DNA of 37,656 nucleotides, taken from contig JAADHH010000027.1 of the NCBI GenBank assembly GCA_013151955.1, positions 1-37,656 of the forward strand, in the 5' to 3' direction. Below the pieces are notes generated by a model that made no database searches, had not been told where the DNA came from, and saw nothing but the letters and a program-made list of their open reading frames with translations. This DNA is from Chloroflexota bacterium (GTDB lineage Bacteria > Chloroflexota > Anaerolineae > Ardenticatenales > JAADHH01). The translations under genes and the position numbers were made by a program. The number at the start of each line of letters is the position of its first letter. The first letter of the stretch is position 1. Shown here piece by piece: positions 15,493 to 24,665 of the stretch.

Positions 15493-16302
15493 GTGTCACA
15501 AAACAACCTGGAGGAGCGGGCCTGGTGGGCACTGCTTTCCTACGCATTGTTGCGCTGGGAAAGTGGTGTCGTCATCGCCACGACGATCCTGCTGGCCTAT
15601 TTCTACCCCCGCCCATTCGTGTGGTGGCCGGCGTGGGGATGGATGCTGCTGGGTGCTGTGACCGAGGTGCTCATCGTCTGGACGAGCCTGACGGATGCCC
15701 AAACCGGCCAGCAGGTCGTGGCCGACATGCTACACGAACGCTACAACCCGTCGCGAATCCACACGAAAGAGTATCGCCGGCAGATGGAACGCGCCCTGAC
15801 CTATCGCCGGCGCATCGACGAGACCATACAAGCGAACCCGGCCGGCGTGCTCCGCGACCACCTGGGGGACAAGCTGGGGGAACTGGAAACGTGGCTCGAT
15901 TCGATCTATCGCCTGGCCCAACGACTGGACCGCTACGCTCGTGACACCCTGATCCAGGAGGACCGGGCGGCTGTGCGCGCCGACTTGCGAGAGTTGCAAA
16001 CCAACCTGCGCCACGAGCAATCGCCCGACGTACGCGCGGAGATCGAGCAGACGATTGCACAGAAGAAGACACAGCAAGAAACGTTGGAGAAATTGCAAGA
16101 CACGATGGACAAGGCGGCATACCAATTGGAAACGACAGTATCCGCGCTCGGCACAGTCTACTCCCAGATTCAATTGGTCGGCGCACGTAAAGCAGAGGGG
16201 GGACGCGCCGAGCGACTGCGCCAGGACATCACCGATCAGGTCAACGGCTTGCAGGACTTGCTGGCCACCATGGACGAAGTGTATCGGTCCAGTCGCCAGT
16301 AG
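15493..16302 (+). CDS. Membrane-anchored coiled-coil protein of unknown function
   Basis: A 269-residue protein starting at GTG, with GAGGAAGG seven bases upstream. Two hydrophobic segments (about 26-44 and 46-65) form a hairpin in the membrane. The remaining 200 residues are charged helix, consistent with a cytoplasmic coiled coil (for example LRELQTNLRHEQ, EIEQTIAQKKTQQETLEKL). I do not recognise a named family. The last codons (SSRQ) and the stop are made of a short intergenic repeat that continues downstream, so the true C terminus may vary between strains. Position between the VWA protein and a binding lipoprotein suggests it is part of the same envelope module. Confidence 0.7.
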   Translation: MSQNNLEERAWWALLSYALLRWESGVVIATTILLAYFYPRPFVWWPAWGWMLLGAVTEVLIVWTSLTDAQTGQQVVADMLHERYNPSRIHTKEYRRQMERALTYRRRIDETIQANPAGVLRDHLGDKLGELETWLDSIYRLAQRLDRYARDTLIQEDRAAVRADLRELQTNLRHEQSPDVRAEIEQTIAQKKTQQETLEKLQDTMDKAAYQLETTVSALGTVYSQIQLVGARKAEGGRAERLRQDITDQVNGLQDLLATMDEVYRSSRQ

Positions 16303-16371
16303 GCAGTCGCCAGTCGTCTGACGTCTGACATCTGACGACTGACGTCTGCCATCTGACTACCGTCATCTGAA
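16289..16371. repeat. Modular short-repeat element, copy 2 (module 3 only)
   Basis: Near-tandem, irregular units such as AGTCGCCAGTCGTCTGACG, TCTGACATCTGACGACTGAC and GTCTGCCATCTGAC fill the gap before the lipoprotein gene and extend into the last codons of the gene before. The same units occur at 31619-31692 (opposite strand) and 36531-36557. Confidence 0.65.
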
Positions 16372-16385
16372 AAAGGAGTAACAGG

Positions 16386-17519
16386 ATGTTTCGACGCTTG
16401 AGCATACTTTTCGCCCTGGCTGTGGTGCTCGCCGCTTGCGGGCCGTCCAAGCCAAAAGGTGAGGTGATCGTCTATGTGGCCGCACCCCTTTCCGGATGGC
16501 AGGCCGAAGGGGGCCAGACCGTCGTGGGCGGCGTCCGTTTGATGGCGGACCAGTTGAACAAAAGCGGCGGCCTGTTGGGATACACCGTGCGTGTGGAAGC
16601 GGTGGACGACGAGGCGGACAGCGACGTTGCTGTACAGGTGGCCCAGAAGGTGAAAGCCGCCTTGGAGCGCGGCGACAAGGTCATCGGCGTGGTTGGGCAC
16701 TACAACAGCGGCCAAACCCTGGCCGCCATGGAGGTCTACAAAGACTTGCCGATCATCGTCATCACCCCAACGGCCAGCGACGTCTCGATCACCCAAAAAG
16801 GGTACAAGAATTTCTTTCGCGTCAACGCCACCGATGCGGCACAAGGGCCTTTCGATGCCCATTACCTCGTCGAGCAACTCGGCGCACAACGGGTCGCCGT
16901 CGTCTTCGCCGACAATGCGTATGGTCGGGGGCTGGGCAAACAGGTCGCCGATACCTTGCGACAGATGGGCTACCCGCCGGTAGCCGAAATCGAAATCCAC
17001 GAGGGAGCGGCTACGCAGAAGAAAGCGGTCACCGCGATCCAGAAGACCCGGCCGGACGCCGTCTTCCTGGCCGGCTACGAAACCGAAGGCTACGTCCTGT
17101 TGCCGGAGCTGCGCGCGGGCGGCGTAGATGTCCCCTTCCTTTGCGGCGACGGCTGCTTCGTCTACGCCTTCATCGACGAGTCGGAGTTGGCCGCCGAGGG
17201 GGCCTACGTGAGTGCCATCACCCCGGACACCGGCGCGGTCGCCGACGCAGCCTGGTGGAAAGCCTACCAGCAGGTGGAAGCGCGCGACCCCGGCACATAC
17301 AGCGCCGCCGGATACAGCGCCATGCACGTCCTGGCCGAGGGGGTCAAGAAGGCCGGCACGTTCAATGTGACAAAAGTCGAGCAGGCTTTGCACAGCCTGG
17401 ATATGAAATCGCTGGTGGGACAGATCCGCTACAACGCGCAGGGCGACTTGCAAAATCCACGAATTTTCATCTTCCAGGTGAAGGATGGAGCATTTGGCCA
17501 GGTCTATCCCGCACCGTGA
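16386..17519 (+). CDS. LivK-like branched-chain amino acid-type binding lipoprotein
   Basis: A 377-residue receptor with a lipoprotein signal peptide (lipobox VLAAC, Cys18) and a periplasmic-binding-protein type I fold as in LivK. Typical features are APLSGWQAEGGQTVVGGVRLM at the N terminus, GVVGHYNSGQTLAAMEVYKD, PTASDVSIT, FFRVNATDAAQG, and AVVFADNAYGRGLGKQVADT. It is expected on the outside of the membrane, binding an amino acid or similar ligand. No LivHMGF permease or ATPase genes adjoin it, so it may act as a sensor or partner of the neighbouring solute-binding/VWA proteins. AAGGAG lies eight bases before the ATG. Confidence 0.9.
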   Translation: MFRRLSILFALAVVLAACGPSKPKGEVIVYVAAPLSGWQAEGGQTVVGGVRLMADQLNKSGGLLGYTVRVEAVDDEADSDVAVQVAQKVKAALERGDKVIGVVGHYNSGQTLAAMEVYKDLPIIVITPTASDVSITQKGYKNFFRVNATDAAQGPFDAHYLVEQLGAQRVAVVFADNAYGRGLGKQVADTLRQMGYPPVAEIEIHEGAATQKKAVTAIQKTRPDAVFLAGYETEGYVLLPELRAGGVDVPFLCGDGCFVYAFIDESELAAEGAYVSAITPDTGAVADAAWWKAYQQVEARDPGTYSAAGYSAMHVLAEGVKKAGTFNVTKVEQALHSLDMKSLVGQIRYNAQGDLQNPRIFIFQVKDGAFGQVYPAP

Positions 17520-17567
17520 GGTTCAGGGACGGCCGTTTGGATGTAGCTCACGTAGGAGGTGCGAGGC

Positions 17568-19313
17568 ATGGATTGGCTGCGGATTGCCCTGGCACAGATT
17601 GACACAAAGGTAGGCGACCTGGAGGGCAACGTGGAAAAGGTCTTGTCCTACCTGGACCTGGCGAGAGACGCAGAAGCCGACATCGTCGCCTTCCCCGAAA
17701 TGGCCATCACCGGGTATCCGCCTGAGGATTTGTTGCTCAAACCCGACTTCATCGAAGCCAACCTTCGGGCATTGGAACAGGTCGTTGCCGCTACGCGCGG
17801 CTTGACCGTTGTCGTGGGCTTTGCAGGGTACAGCAATGACGACATCTTCAATGCGGCTGCCGTGGCCCATGATGGCCAGCTCGCCGGTGTCTATCACAAG
17901 CATTACCTGCCCAATTACGGCGTCTTCGATGAAGACCGCTATTTTCAGGGCGGGGAACGGGTGCCGGTGTTCGTAGACGAGGATGTGGTGTTGGGAATCA
18001 GCATTTGCGAAGACATCTGGTACCCCAGCGGCCCTCACGAAATGCAGGCCCTGCTCGGCCATGCGCAGGTGCTCATCAATATCTCCGCTTCCCCGTACCA
18101 CGTTGGGAAGGGCCGCTTTCGAGAACGAATGCTGGCGACCCGGGCGGCAGACAACGTCGCCGTGGTCGCCTTCTGCAACCTGGTCGGCGGCCAGGACGAG
18201 CTTGTGTTCGACGGCGGGAGCGTCATCTTCGATCCGCGCGGCGACCTCATCGCGCGGGGCAAGCAGTTTGCAGAGGAGCTGGTCGTCGCCGATGTGCCGC
18301 TGGCGCAAGTCTTCAGACAGCGCTTGCACGACCCCCGCCGGCGAAAAGAGCGGATGGCGGTCTCGCAAAATGGTGGCGTCGTGGAGCGGATCCCGCTCGC
18401 CCCCTCCCGCCTACACCATAAGACTCGCCGCCGGCGTGAACCCTCACTGGCCCCGCTGCTCCCCTTTCATGCTGAAATCTACCAGGCACTGCTCACCGGC
18501 ACACGCGATTACGTGCGCAAGAACGGGTTCCAAAATGTGGTGATCGGCCTCTCCGGGGGGATCGATTCTGCCTTGACGGCGGCCATCGCTGCCGACGCCC
18601 TGGGGCCGGAACACGTGACCGGTGTTTCCATGCCTTCGGTGTACTCCTCGGACGGCAGCAAGGATGACGCAAAGCAATTGGCCGAGAACCTGGGCATTCG
18701 TTATCAGACGATCCCCATCCACGATATCTTCCAATCCTATTTGGGAACGCTGGAAGGACCTTTCGCCGGCACAGCGCCGAATGTGGCCGAGGAGAATCTG
18801 CAGGCACGTGTGCGCGGCAATCTGCTGATGGCGCTATCCAACAAATTTGGCTGGATCGTACTCACCACAGGGAACAAGAGTGAGCTCAGCGTGGGGTATG
18901 CCACACTGTATGGGGATATGGCCGGCGGGTTTGCCGTCATCAAGGATGTGCCCAAGACGTTGGTGTACGAGCTGGCTCGTTATCGCAACACCCTTTCTCC
19001 GGTGATCCCCGAAAACTGTTTGACCAAACCGCCATCGGCGGAGCTGCGCCCCGATCAAAAGGACACAGACAGCCTCCCCCCCTACGAGATTCTCGATCCG
19101 ATTCTTCACGCTTACATCGAGGAGGATCAGAGCGTTGACGACATGATCGCCGGCGGTATGGAGCCGGAAACGGTGCGCCGCGTGACGCGCATGGTGGACC
19201 GCAACGAGTACAAACGGCGACAGGCTCCGCCGGGAGTGAAGATCACCACCCGCGCGTTTGGCAAGGATCGCCGCTTGCCGATCACCAGCCATTACGGGAG
19301 AAGGAGCGAGTAA
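17568..19313 (+). CDS. nadE: Glutamine-dependent NAD+ synthetase
   Basis: NadE makes NAD+ from nicotinate adenine dinucleotide, using ammonia freed from glutamine. The 581-residue protein has an N-terminal nitrilase-type amidase with the triad Glu44 (FPEMAITGY), Lys111 (YHKHYLPNYG) and Cys147 (GISICEDIW). The C-terminal synthetase has the ATP-binding SGGIDS at 329-334, then TGNKSELSVGY and CLTKPPSAELRPDQ. Both active sites look intact. The ATG at 17568 is preceded by GGAGG eight bases away; an in-frame GTG at 17559 overlaps that site and is less likely. It ends the rightward cluster, 48 bases after the lipoprotein, and is convergent with the response regulator. Its functional link to the cluster is not obvious. 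Confidence 0.95.
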   Translation: MDWLRIALAQIDTKVGDLEGNVEKVLSYLDLARDAEADIVAFPEMAITGYPPEDLLLKPDFIEANLRALEQVVAATRGLTVVVGFAGYSNDDIFNAAAVAHDGQLAGVYHKHYLPNYGVFDEDRYFQGGERVPVFVDEDVVLGISICEDIWYPSGPHEMQALLGHAQVLINISASPYHVGKGRFRERMLATRAADNVAVVAFCNLVGGQDELVFDGGSVIFDPRGDLIARGKQFAEELVVADVPLAQVFRQRLHDPRRRKERMAVSQNGGVVERIPLAPSRLHHKTRRRREPSLAPLLPFHAEIYQALLTGTRDYVRKNGFQNVVIGLSGGIDSALTAAIAADALGPEHVTGVSMPSVYSSDGSKDDAKQLAENLGIRYQTIPIHDIFQSYLGTLEGPFAGTAPNVAEENLQARVRGNLLMALSNKFGWIVLTTGNKSELSVGYATLYGDMAGGFAVIKDVPKTLVYELARYRNTLSPVIPENCLTKPPSAELRPDQKDTDSLPPYEILDPILHAYIEEDQSVDDMIAGGMEPETVRRVTRMVDRNEYKRRQAPPGVKITTRAFGKDRRLPITSHYGRRSE

Positions 19314-19349
19314 GCGAAGAAGCGAAACCGTCTCTTAAAGGTCATTCGC

Positions 19350-20093
19350 TCATTCGGCCTCTGCCGGCTTGGGCAATTGGCGGCGCCGGAAATCCACAAA
19401 GCGATAGCCCGCCCCCCGTTCGGTGAAGATATACTTGGGGTGTGAGGGGTCCGGCTCGATCTTCTGTCGCAGGTAGGTGATGTAGAGTCGCACGTAATGA
19501 TCGGCCCCCTGGTATTCGTGTCCCCACACTTTGGAAAGCAACGTGTCGTGTGACATCACCCAGCCGGCATTGTTGACCAGATGATAGAGCAGTCGCCACT
19601 CCGTCGGTCGCAATTTGACCCGTTTGCCCTGCACGATCACTTCATGGCGGGGAAAATCAATGGAGAGGTCATCGTCGATCACCAGCACAGTCCTATCGGC
19701 CGGCGGCATCATCGCCGTGCGGCGCAGTACCGCCTTGATGCGGCTGGCCAACTCTCGCGGGCTGAACGGTTTGGTGACGTAATCGTCCGCGCCCAGCTCC
19801 AGCCCGCGGATGCGATCCCCCTCCTCTCCGCGCACCGTCAGCATGATCACGGGCACTTCGGAGACCTTGCGAATTTCGGCCAGCGTTTCAAAGCCATCAA
19901 GTCCCGGCATGGCCACGTCCAACACGACCAAATCGGGCAGGTGTTCTCGCACACGCTGTAGGGCTTCCAGGCCATCAGATGCCTCGCTCACCCAATAGCC
20001 GTCGGCCTCCAGGTTCAAGCGAATGAAACGGACCATGCGCGGCTCGTCGTCTACGACCAGGATATGTTTTCGCGATTTGTTTTCAGCCGGCAT
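19350..20093 (-). CDS. OmpR/PhoB-family response regulator
   Basis: A 247-residue two-domain regulator. The receiver domain has the acidic pair in VVDDEPRM, the phospho-acceptor Asp59 ([10 protein letters not shown]) and the lysine in [11 protein letters not shown]. The C-terminal winged helix shows [17 protein letters not shown] and [16 protein letters not shown], ending in GAGYRF, typical of OmpR/KdpE DNA-binding domains. The ATG at 20093 follows GAGGAG by about eight bases; in-frame sequence upstream is the end of the kinase region and is not conserved. It is 23 bases after the sensor kinase stop, and the two form one operon. The target genes cannot be named. Confidence 0.93.
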   Translation of the reverse strand: MPAENKSRKHILVVDDEPRMVRFIRLNLEADGYWVSEASDGLEALQRVREHLPDLVVLDVAMPGLDGFETLAEIRKVSEVPVIMLTVRGEEGDRIRGLELGADDYVTKPFSPRELASRIKAVLRRTAMMPPADRTVLVIDDDLSIDFPRHEVIVQGKRVKLRPTEWRLLYHLVNNAGWVMSHDTLLSKVWGHEYQGADHYVRLYITYLRQKIEPDPSHPKYIFTERGAGYRFVDFRRRQLPKPAEAE

Positions 20094-20116
20094 TCCTGTA
20101 TCTCCTCTTCGCCAAG

Positions 20117-21709
20117 TCATTGTCGGTGGGTCATACGTGGCAGGGTAAAGCAGATGGTGGTACCCGGTTGTGGGGTCCTTTTCACCCAAATACGTCCCCC
20201 GTGCGCTTCGATGATTCCCCGGCTGATGAACAACCCCAGCCCGGCGCCTTTGGCCTTTTGTGTTCGCGGGTCACGTCCCCGCACAAAACGCTCGAACACG
20301 CGCTCCTGTTGGTCCGGGAGGATACCCGGCCCCTCATCCGAAACCGATAGGCCTACGACATTGTCGTCTGCCCAGCCCTCGATGCGCACCAATGTGCCCG
20401 GCGGTGAATACTTCACTGCATTGGAGAGCAAATTGTTCAAGACCTGGCGGATGCGCTCGGGGTCGCAACGTGCCGGGGGGTAATCGGGGGGAAAATCGAG
20501 CGTAAAGAGGTGACCCGTGTTCAGGACACGAAATTCTTCCACGACTTGCGCAGCCAACAGGTCCAACTTGGTCGCCGTAAAGCGGAGGGAGAGGCCGTCG
20601 GCCTGTACACGCGCCGTGTCTAACAGATTGTCCACCATACGGGTCAAGCGTTCGGCTTCTTCCTTGATCGTCGCCAGCCCTTCATGGATGGTTTTGTCGT
20701 CCCACTGTACGTCCCGGCGGGCCAAAGTGTCCGCGTAGCCGAGGATGAGCGCCAGGGGTGTCTTCAGTTCGTGGGAAATTGCCGAGACAAAGGCCGACTT
20801 CATCTCCTCCGTCTCTTTGAATTGAGAGATGTCTGTGACATTGACCACCACACTGTGCAACTGGCCCCTTTCATCGTAGAGGGGCGTGAAGATGACGCTC
20901 ACGAAGCCCCCCCTGGTACCGTCCTGCCTCAGGAGGTACCCTTCCTGTCGAATGTGCAGGGGGGTATCGGAGGCATGTTCGCGGGGGAGTTCAGGCCAGT
21001 CTATCGGAATCCCCTGGTTGTTGACCAGGGCAATGACCCGGCTGGCATAGACGTTGGCCTCGCCGGCGACATGCGACCACCCGGTCAACTGCTCCAGGGC
21101 CCGGTTGATTACCTGTATCTGGCCATCGCGACCAAGAATCAGGACACCACCGCCGCTGTGCTCTAAGATCGTTTCGAGCCGTTGTTTTTCCGCGACCGAT
21201 TCCTGGTACAGGCGGGCGTTTCGCACAGCAATAGCCGCCTGGTCGGCAAAGCCCTTCAGCATTTCGCGATCAACGGTGGAAAAGATGGCTTCTTGCCGGC
21301 TACGAAATACATAGATGACACCGGTGATCGCGTTGTCCACGATCAGGGGCAGCGCGACGCCTTGATGCAAATCGAGTGCCAGGGCGGCGGCTACCTGGGC
21401 CAGTTTGGCGCGTAGCTGCGGGATCGACCAATGTCCGTGGGCAAGATCGCCCGATGAGAGTGGAATGCCGGTGAGCAGGGGAGCAAACAGCGGCAACCAA
21501 CGCGATTGCAGACCGTAGGAGGCAACGACAGAAAAAGAATCGTCTGCCTGTCGCAGCGCAATCAGGCCGGCCTGCCCTCCGAGCAATTCGACCGAGGATG
21601 TGAGAACCAGAGTCAACACCTCGTCCAAATCCAAGCGCGCGGTCATGGCCCGAGTGATGCGCAATAAATACTTGCTCTGCTGGCGGCCGTAATCTAGCCG
21701 GATACTCAT
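20117..21709 (-). CDS. Sensor histidine kinase (GAF-PAS-HisKA-HATPase)
   Basis: A 530-residue kinase without obvious membrane segments, so probably cytoplasmic. A GAF domain covers about 20-170 ([20 protein letters not shown] to [14 protein letters not shown]). A PAS domain covers about 180-310 ([20 protein letters not shown], then [13 protein letters not shown]). The dimerisation domain has the phospho-acceptor histidine in [13 protein letters not shown]. The ATPase domain has [17 protein letters not shown] and GAGLGLFIS. The start ATG follows AAGGAGGGGTGA. It phosphorylates the regulator encoded 23 bases downstream. A near-consensus promoter lies about 80 bases upstream, back to back with the mutL promoter. 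Confidence 0.93.
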   Translation of the reverse strand: MSIRLDYGRQQSKYLLRITRAMTARLDLDEVLTLVLTSSVELLGGQAGLIALRQADDSFSVVASYGLQSRWLPLFAPLLTGIPLSSGDLAHGHWSIPQLRAKLAQVAAALALDLHQGVALPLIVDNAITGVIYVFRSRQEAIFSTVDREMLKGFADQAAIAVRNARLYQESVAEKQRLETILEHSGGGVLILGRDGQIQVINRALEQLTGWSHVAGEANVYASRVIALVNNQGIPIDWPELPREHASDTPLHIRQEGYLLRQDGTRGGFVSVIFTPLYDERGQLHSVVVNVTDISQFKETEEMKSAFVSAISHELKTPLALILGYADTLARRDVQWDDKTIHEGLATIKEEAERLTRMVDNLLDTARVQADGLSLRFTATKLDLLAAQVVEEFRVLNTGHLFTLDFPPDYPPARCDPERIRQVLNNLLSNAVKYSPPGTLVRIEGWADDNVVGLSVSDEGPGILPDQQERVFERFVRGRDPRTQKAKGAGLGLFISRGIIEAHGGRIWVKRTPQPGTTICFTLPRMTHRQ

Positions 21710-21789
21710 GCTGCGATCACCCCTCCTTATTCAAATATGCTCCCAATTTCCCTTGCCTGAACAGTAACGCAGGAATCCCGTTCCTGCAA

Positions 21790-21818
21790 ATTATACCACA
21801 GCGTGATGGGCGGGTCAA
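21790..21818 (-). promoter_or_regulatory. Promoter of the kinase/response-regulator operon
   Basis: On the minus strand, TTGACC (21818-21813), a 17-base spacer and TATAAT (21795-21790). The leader to the kinase ATG is about 75 bases. It is one of the best promoter matches in the window. Confidence 0.75.
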
Positions 21819-21823
21819 TGCTA

Positions 21824-21864
21824 GGGGAAGGTTGCCAACTTTTAGAGAATTGGCAACCTTCCCC
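21824..21864. repeat. Palindrome family B, copy 2, between divergent promoters
   Basis: Perfect 15-bp arms GGGGAAGGTTGCCAA (21824-21838) and its complement (21850-21864) with an 11-base loop. It lies between the divergent kinase and mutL promoters, in the same setting as copy 1 at 9121-9161, and shares the core AAGGTTGCCAACTTTTAG. Confidence 0.75.
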
Positions 21865-21880
21865 CATTTTCAAACCAGAT

Positions 21881-21909
21881 TTGTACGTTGCCCCCAGTTA
21901 GGATATAAT
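21881..21909 (+). promoter_or_regulatory. mutL promoter, predicted leaderless start at a short upstream ORF
   Basis: TTGTAC (21881-21886), a 17-base spacer and TATAAT (21904-21909). An ATG begins seven bases after the -10 box, at 21917, so the transcript would begin at or next to that ATG. Confidence 0.65.
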
Positions 21910-21916
21910 AACCGGG

Positions 21917-21949
21917 ATGCCATACGGCTTGGGGAAAGGGGCAGGATGA
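21917..21949 (+). CDS. Possible 10-codon leader ORF overlapping mutL
   Basis: ATG at 21917 opens a frame coding MPYGLGKGAG and stopping at TGA 21947-21949. That stop overlaps the mutL ATG (21946-21948) as ATGA. Because its start is where transcription is predicted to begin, ribosomes could load on this leader and reinitiate at mutL. It could equally be chance; the peptide has no known relative. Confidence 0.35.
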   Translation: MPYGLGKGAG

Positions 21950-23685
21950 CTATTCGGGTGTTGCCGCCTGAGGTGGCGAACAAAATAGCGGCCGGTGAAG
22001 TCGTGGAACGGCCGGCGTCTGTGGTCAAGGAGCTGGTGGAGAATGCGTTGGACGCCGGCGCTACCGACATTCGCGTGGAGATTCGAGACGGGGGGCGACG
22101 ATTTGTCCGCGTGACCGACAATGGGCAGGGGATTCCCGCAGCGGAGGTGGAGACCGCATTCGCCCACCACGCCACGAGCAAGGTACAGCAGGCCGATGAC
22201 CTGTTCCATGTGCAGACACTCGGCTTTCGCGGGGAGGCCCTGCCCAGCATTGCCGCGGTATCACACGTGACCCTGATAACCCGCCCGGCAGAGGAGGAGG
22301 CCGGCAGTTATCTGCGCATCGAGGGGGGACACACCCTGTCCCGCCGGCCCCAGGGCGCGCCTGTGGGCACGACCATCTCCGTCGAAAACCTGTTCTTCAA
22401 TATGCCGGCACGACGCAAATTCCTGCGCAGCGCAGCGACCGAAGCGGCCTGGATCGCCACGCTGGTTTCCAGCTATGCGCTGGCCTATCCGGAATGCCGC
22501 TTTACCCTGCACAACGATGGGCGCCGTGCCTTGCAATCTCCCGGCAGCGGGGCCTTGTACGATGCGCTTGTCGCCGTGTACGGCACCGATGTGGCCACGA
22601 AAATGCTGGCCTTGCCTGCAGATGATGACGCGCCGGTGCAAGTGTCCGGCTACGCCGGCATCCCTTCATTGCACCGCGCCAACCGAAAGTACATCACCTT
22701 TTTCGTCAACCGGCGTTGGGTGCGAACGCCCATGCTCAGCGCGGCCGTCATGCAAGCCTATCGCAGCATCGTGCCCACCGGTCGTTTCCCAATCACGGTG
22801 TTGAACATTCGCATAGACCCCACCGAGCTGGATGTGAACGTGCATCCGGCCAAGACGGAAGTGAAATTCCGCGACAGCAACGCCATCTTCCGGCTCGTAG
22901 AACGCAAAGTGCGCCGGCTGCTCGTCGACGAAGCGCCGGTCGCTTCCGCCCAACGCCTGGTTACGGAAACCGGTGGGGCCGCTTCCGTGCCGCCTGCGGC
23001 TCCGGAGTCGTGGTCTGGGCGACAGGGTCTGTTGGCTCTGGAAGCGCAACGCACAGCCGGTGAGCCTGCGCAAGCGGATTCGGTGCCCCTCATCGATGAG
23101 CGCCAACCCCGCCGGCTGCCCGTTCTCCGCGTGCTCGGACAGGTCCATCAAACCTACATCATTGCCGAAGGGCCGGACGGTCTCTATTTGATCGACCAGC
23201 ACACGGCCCACGAACGGGTGCTGCTGGAACGGTTGCGGGCCCAGCGGGCGCGGATGGCCGTGCCCAGCCAGTCGCTCTTGGAACCGGCCACGGTTGAACT
23301 GACCCCCGAACAGCAAGCGGTGGCTGAGGAACAATCCGAAACGCTGGCCCTCCTCGGCTTTGCGCTGGAACATTTCGGGGGCAATACCTGGCTCGTGCGT
23401 ACGATTCCGGAGGTATTGCGCGGCAAGGAGCTTGCGCCGGCGCTGGCCGAAATCCTGGATAATGCCCGCCGCGATCGTTCCGAGCTGAGTTGGGAAGAGC
23501 GCTTGCTGATGTACGCCGCTTGCCGGGGCGCGGTGAAGGCCGGCGACCCGCTGAGCCTGGATGAGATGCGCGCTTTGATCCGGCAGCTCGAAGAGACGGA
23601 CATGAGCCGGACCTGCGCGCACGGCCGCCCCACGGTCATTCGACTCAGCCAGGCTCAACTGGAACGTGAGTTTGGACGGCGATAG
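21946..23685 (+). CDS. mutL: DNA mismatch repair endonuclease MutL
   Basis: MutL links mismatch recognition by MutS to strand removal. The 579-residue protein has the GHKL ATPase of the family: Glu29 and Asn33 in VVKELVENALDAG, DNGQGI at 58-63, ATSKV and TLGFRGEALPSIAAVS near 92-106. The C-terminal endonuclease motif is present at 417-428 as DQHTAHERVLLE, where the usual motif has Ala in place of Thr420; the expected metal-binding Glu423 and Glu428 and the later CAHGRP (557-562) are kept. Nicking activity is therefore expected. The ATG at 21946 starts exactly at the conserved N terminus and follows AAAGGGGCAGG. The epimerase gene follows 16 bases after the stop, so both may share one transcript. 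Confidence 0.95.
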   Translation: MTIRVLPPEVANKIAAGEVVERPASVVKELVENALDAGATDIRVEIRDGGRRFVRVTDNGQGIPAAEVETAFAHHATSKVQQADDLFHVQTLGFRGEALPSIAAVSHVTLITRPAEEEAGSYLRIEGGHTLSRRPQGAPVGTTISVENLFFNMPARRKFLRSAATEAAWIATLVSSYALAYPECRFTLHNDGRRALQSPGSGALYDALVAVYGTDVATKMLALPADDDAPVQVSGYAGIPSLHRANRKYITFFVNRRWVRTPMLSAAVMQAYRSIVPTGRFPITVLNIRIDPTELDVNVHPAKTEVKFRDSNAIFRLVERKVRRLLVDEAPVASAQRLVTETGGAASVPPAAPESWSGRQGLLALEAQRTAGEPAQADSVPLIDERQPRRLPVLRVLGQVHQTYIIAEGPDGLYLIDQHTAHERVLLERLRAQRARMAVPSQSLLEPATVELTPEQQAVAEEQSETLALLGFALEHFGGNTWLVRTIPEVLRGKELAPALAEILDNARRDRSELSWEERLLMYAACRGAVKAGDPLSLDEMRALIRQLEETDMSRTCAHGRPTVIRLSQAQLEREFGRR

Positions 23686-23701
23686 AAATACGGAGGTCTC
23701 T

Positions 23702-24655
23702 TTGTCCACTTGTCTGGTCACCGGCGTAGCCGGCTTCATTGGTTCCCACCTGGCGGAGTGCCTGATTGCAGAGGGCCATCAAGTAGTCGGCGTGGATTGC
23801 TTCACCGATTACTACCCCCGCGCGTTGAAAGAACAAAACCTGGAGAACTTGCGCAATCAGGCGCAGTTTCGTTTTGTCGAGGCCGATTTGTTGGAGATGG
23901 ATCTCGGCGGCTTGCTCCGGGGAGCGCCTCCCATCGAATTCGTATTCCATTTGGCTGCCCAGGCCGGCGTGCGGGCCAGTTGGGGCCGGCAATTCGAGGT
24001 TTACACGCGCAACAATGTGCTGGTCACCCAACGTTTGCTGGAAGCGGCCAAAGGTCTGCCCCTGCGCAAGTTCGTCTTCTCTTCGTCCTCGTCTGTGTAT
24101 GGCGATGCGGAACAGTATCCCACAGCCGAAACGCTGCGCCCGCAGCCCGTTTCTCCCTACGGCGTGACCAAGCTGGCGGCGGAGCACTTGGCACACCTCT
24201 ATTGGAAGAATTTCGCTGTGCCCACTCTCAGCCTGCGCTACTTCACCGTCTACGGGCCGCGTCAGCGTCCCGACATGGCCTTTCACCGGTTCATCCGCGC
24301 CATCGTGCAAGGTGAAACGATCACGATCTACGGGGATGGTGAGCAGAGTCGGGACTTCACGTATGTGCGTGATGCGGTGGAGGCGAATTTGCTGGCCATG
24401 AGGAGCGAGGCCACCGGGGAGGTATTCAACGTGGGCGGCGGGTCGCGGGTCACGGTAAACCAGGTGTTAGGCCAGCTCGAAGAGATCACGGGCCGGTCGG
24501 CACGGGTGGAGCATACGGAGACCCAAAAAGGGGATGTGCGCCACACGGCCGCGGACACCTCGCAGGCCCGCAAAGTGCTCGGCTATGCGCCACGGGTGTC
24601 GCTGCGCGAGGGGTTGCAGCGGATGGTCGCCTGGATGGAAACCATGCAGGCATAG
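23702..24655 (+). CDS. NAD-dependent sugar-nucleotide epimerase (extended SDR)
   Basis: A 317-residue extended short-chain dehydrogenase, closest in pattern to UDP-glucuronate or UDP-glucose 4-epimerases. The NAD-binding TGVAGFIG is at 7-14. The catalytic elements are SSSSVYG and YGVTK, and the sugar-binding C-terminal part shows LRYFTVYGPRQRPDMA and GDGEQSRDFTYV. It would supply a sugar nucleotide for surface polysaccharide. I chose the TTG at 23702 because GGAGG precedes it by five bases and the conserved fold begins right after. An in-frame GTG at 23666 lies inside mutL and has no ribosome site. The exact substrate is not readable. Confidence 0.88.
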   Translation: MSTCLVTGVAGFIGSHLAECLIAEGHQVVGVDCFTDYYPRALKEQNLENLRNQAQFRFVEADLLEMDLGGLLRGAPPIEFVFHLAAQAGVRASWGRQFEVYTRNNVLVTQRLLEAAKGLPLRKFVFSSSSSVYGDAEQYPTAETLRPQPVSPYGVTKLAAEHLAHLYWKNFAVPTLSLRYFTVYGPRQRPDMAFHRFIRAIVQGETITIYGDGEQSRDFTYVRDAVEANLLAMRSEATGEVFNVGGGSRVTVNQVLGQLEEITGRSARVEHTETQKGDVRHTAADTSQARKVLGYAPRVSLREGLQRMVAWMETMQA

Positions 24656-24665
24656 TCACGCGGCC

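Noticed and set aside
16236-17453. Open frame of 405 codons on the minus strand
   Set aside because: Antisense of the LivK-like lipoprotein gene, which has a signal peptide, lipobox and ribosome site.
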